DNA of 21,396 nucleotides, from the NCBI GenBank assembly GCA_021441665.1, contig JAGYYN010009598.1:1-21396 (forward strand). The letters run 5' to 3'. The stretch comes from Euplotes cf. woodruffi 2 WChen-2021. Lineage: Eukaryota > Ciliophora > Spirotrichea > Euplotida > Euplotidae. A program made the position numbers and the translations under genes. Below are positions 19,774 through 21,396 of this stretch, in pieces. Below the pieces are notes generated by a model. That model worked only from the letters and a program-made list of their open reading frames with translations, was not told where the DNA came from and searched no databases. Every line of letters starts with the position of its first letter. Position 1 is the first letter of the stretch.

Positions 19774-19824
19774 GATATTTAGATAACTATTACAGATATT
19801 TAGGTAGCTATTACTGATATTTAG
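19774..19824. repeat. Tandem 21-bp repeat, about 2.4 copies
   Basis: Units of 21 bases start at 19774, 19795 and 19816 (partial). Each begins GATATTTAG; the first two continue as ATAACTATTAC and GTAGCTATTAC. Two or three substitutions separate the complete units. Confidence 0.75.
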
Positions 19825-20349
19825 CCTTTAAAATAAACCACGATATTAGGCCAAATACACATATTATATGTAAGTTCAAAATATACTTATTATAAGTTAT
19901 TTAAATCATCACTATATTTATTTATATTTAGCTTTTGATAAATACCATATTATTTACTATTACTTCCTTCAAAAATTCGTGATAAAAAAATATTTTGCAT
20001 ATAAATACTTGCATCTTCGCTGATTTAAAAATATAATATAAATAATCGTATATAAATCGTTAAAGGCATACTTACAAAATTATGCTAAGTTTAAGATTAA
20101 TTTTTGATATAGTTTATATTGTTTTTAATTAGCTGTAATAATATATTATATTAGCTACTTTCAGCTGCAGTTATATCTCGTATTTTAAGTACTCAAACAA
20201 GGATATTACTTTAATACGATTTGTATTCTCAGCTTTATTTATAATACTGCGATTCCTTTGGGCAGTATTAAAATAGTGAGTTTAAATGCAGAATTTATAA
20301 TCTATATTTCAGGTATTGAGCATCTAAATGGTGATGAAATGGTACTATA

Positions 20350-20381
20350 ATATATTCAGAATTATTTAAGTCTGAATATAT
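20350..20381. repeat. Inverted repeat, 11-bp arms
   Basis: ATATATTCAGA (20350..20360) and TCTGAATATAT (20371..20381) are perfect reverse complements around a 10-base loop. It lies about 125 bases downstream of the stop codon of paralog B, so it could fold in or near the 3' end of that transcript. Confidence 0.7.
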
Positions 20382-20505
20382 CAATCGAAGGAATATTCGA
20401 TTACTTTTAGAATAAATTCACAATAGTTACATTCTTTTGAATATTTTCGATGTTATGCTCAAACTTTAAGGATTATAATAAATAATAATTATTACTCAAA
20501 CAGTA

Positions 20506-21000
20506 TTAAAATAGACTGTCCCAGTCAATATGATTTGTGGCTGGGGAATTTGAACATAGAGCCCTTAGATTGATATTCATGCCTTTCGTATACACAGATT
20601 TTCTTTCCTTTGGCTTAACTTTAGATTTCCTTGGTTTTATTTTTGAAGGTACAGCGAATAAACTCTTTCCTCGTCTTCTCTGCTGAAAATTTGAATATTG
20701 TTGGTACGTATTAAAGTTGAAGTGATTTATCTTCGGGGAGACATCATTAGCAGATCTAAAGCAGAGCTATTAACTTAATAAAAATAACTATTCTTACGAG
20801 TCGTTTCCTTCCTTCATTCAGTGAGCCATGGCCTTAAGTCCTTCGATAAAGACATTTAGATTAGATGATGATATTTTCCCTTTATCTTGTAAGAGTTTAC
20901 TCGCATGAGTGGAGCTTTGGTAGTTCTTCCAATTAAATAGCGCAGGTGCGTCTGCAGTATCGCAGTCGATGTCTCAGTAAGAATCTGCATTTGTATTCAT
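20506..21000 (-). CDS. Small basic protein, paralog B of the same family
   Basis: The two exons 20798..21000 and 20756-bounded 20506..20755 (intron 20756..20797, 42 nt, GTAAGA...TTTAG) encode 150 residues. The N-terminus MNTNADSYCDIDCDTADAP is acidic. It is followed by HASKLLQDKGKISSSNLNVF, IEGLKAMAHCM and, after the intron, SPKINHFNFN, all aligned with paralog A. The C-terminal half is basic (QQRRRGKS, KIKPRKSKVKPKERK) but otherwise diverged, ending NHIDWDSLF. The first intron lies at the same place relative to the conserved block in both genes. Two TGA codons are read as Cys. The shared core, shared intron and same orientation indicate a tandem duplication. The function is unknown; nucleic-acid binding is a guess from charge alone. 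Confidence 0.72.
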
Positions 21001-21396
21001 ATTTGCTTTCAGCATTGCCTTTTTAGTATTTATTATATCGAATGCAAATAAATATATTTTCTAGTCTTTCGATTCTATTCGCATACTGCTAATTCCACCC
21101 ACGGCTGCAAGAGTTTTGAATTATTGGGTTTTATGTAAAATTACAGAATGCAGGCTTGGTTGGAAAGGATAGAGGGTGACTGGGCTTGGATTGGCTGAAG
21201 GGTATTTGGAACTGGTATTGAGAGGATGGAGATGATGGGCAGGACGGGTGTTAAGGGATTTTAAGTTTGACTGCGAGTTGGGATTTGTTTTGATGGTAAA
21301 AAATTGATTTTTATTCGTGGAAAGGGGAGATTTTATATGATATATTTGTTTTAAAATATTAATGAATTTAAAATATTATTAATTACGTTAGATTTA
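21001..21396. other. G-skewed spacer at the right edge
   Basis: No gene is seen. By hand count 21121..21300 contains about 66 G and 11 C on the plus strand, an extreme strand asymmetry for non-coding DNA. It then returns to plain A+T-rich sequence after about 21310. The block lies just upstream of paralog B and resembles the skewed blocks in 556-1348. Confidence 0.55.

Larger units (their letters stand above)
19147..20505. other. A+T-rich spacer between the two paralogs
   Basis: About 1.36 kb without a coding frame. It holds a short direct tandem repeat (19774..19824) and a strong inverted repeat (20350..20381), listed separately. No similarity to the spacer on the other side of paralog A was noticed by eye. 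Confidence 0.55.

Noticed and set aside
1-21396. Telomere repeats or telomerase RNA template
   Set aside because: No C4A4/G4T4 run and no CAAAACCCC-like template were found on either strand.
1-21396. Transposons of the Tec type or other mobile elements
   Set aside because: No transposase or other mobile-element frame and no long terminal inverted repeats were seen; the gaps hold only short inverted and tandem repeats.

Overview
The window reads as nuclear DNA of a euplotid ciliate (Euplotes or a close relative), probably germline (micronuclear) or an unusually long multi-gene chromosome. The reasons are visible in the sequence. In-frame TGA codons fall where protein families need cysteine, for example in the C-terminal zinc finger of the OTU1 gene. 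Three conserved reading frames continue only through a +1 shift at AAA-TAA or AAA-TAG, the known Euplotes slippery signal. Many introns are only 23-30 nt long. No C4A4/G4T4 telomere repeat is present, and about a dozen unrelated genes lie together, unlike typical one-gene Euplotes nanochromosomes. All translations below use UGA=Cys and TAA/TAG as stops. Splice sites were chosen by reading-frame phase and motif continuity, not by transcript data.

Layout, left to right. 1-555: the 5' part of an unrecognised gene (minus). 556-1348: spacer with two blocks of opposite GC skew. 1349-3513: TBC-domain Rab GTPase-activating protein needing two +1 frameshifts (minus). 3829-6487: long-form tRNase Z (minus, six exons). 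6761-8726: OTU1/YOD1 deubiquitinase with one frameshift and an 866-nt intron (minus). 8806-9372: RING/B-box protein (minus). 9591-10581: an unrecognised protein lacking a visible start exon (minus). 10582-12031: spacer. 12032-12766: proteasome beta-7 subunit (plus). 12856-13343: an 86-residue helical protein in four exons (plus). 13529-14259: Bud32 kinase (minus). 14365-16367: bZIP transcription factor in seven exons (minus). 16368-18388: spacer. 18389-19146 and 20506-21000: two paralogous small basic proteins of a family I do not recognise (minus), separated by 1.36 kb of spacer. 21001-21396: a strongly G-skewed end.

Functionally, the RING protein, OTU1 and the proteasome subunit all belong to the ubiquitin-proteasome system and lie within 6 kb. 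tRNase Z and Bud32 both act on tRNA maturation (3' end processing and t6A synthesis). There is no sign of co-transcription, so I read this as neighbourhood, not an operon. The points most worth a second look are the repeated use of AAA-TAR as both frameshift and stop, the paralog pair at the right end, the outsized OTU1 intron, and the skewed blocks and ATTGAA motifs that may mark chromosome ends.
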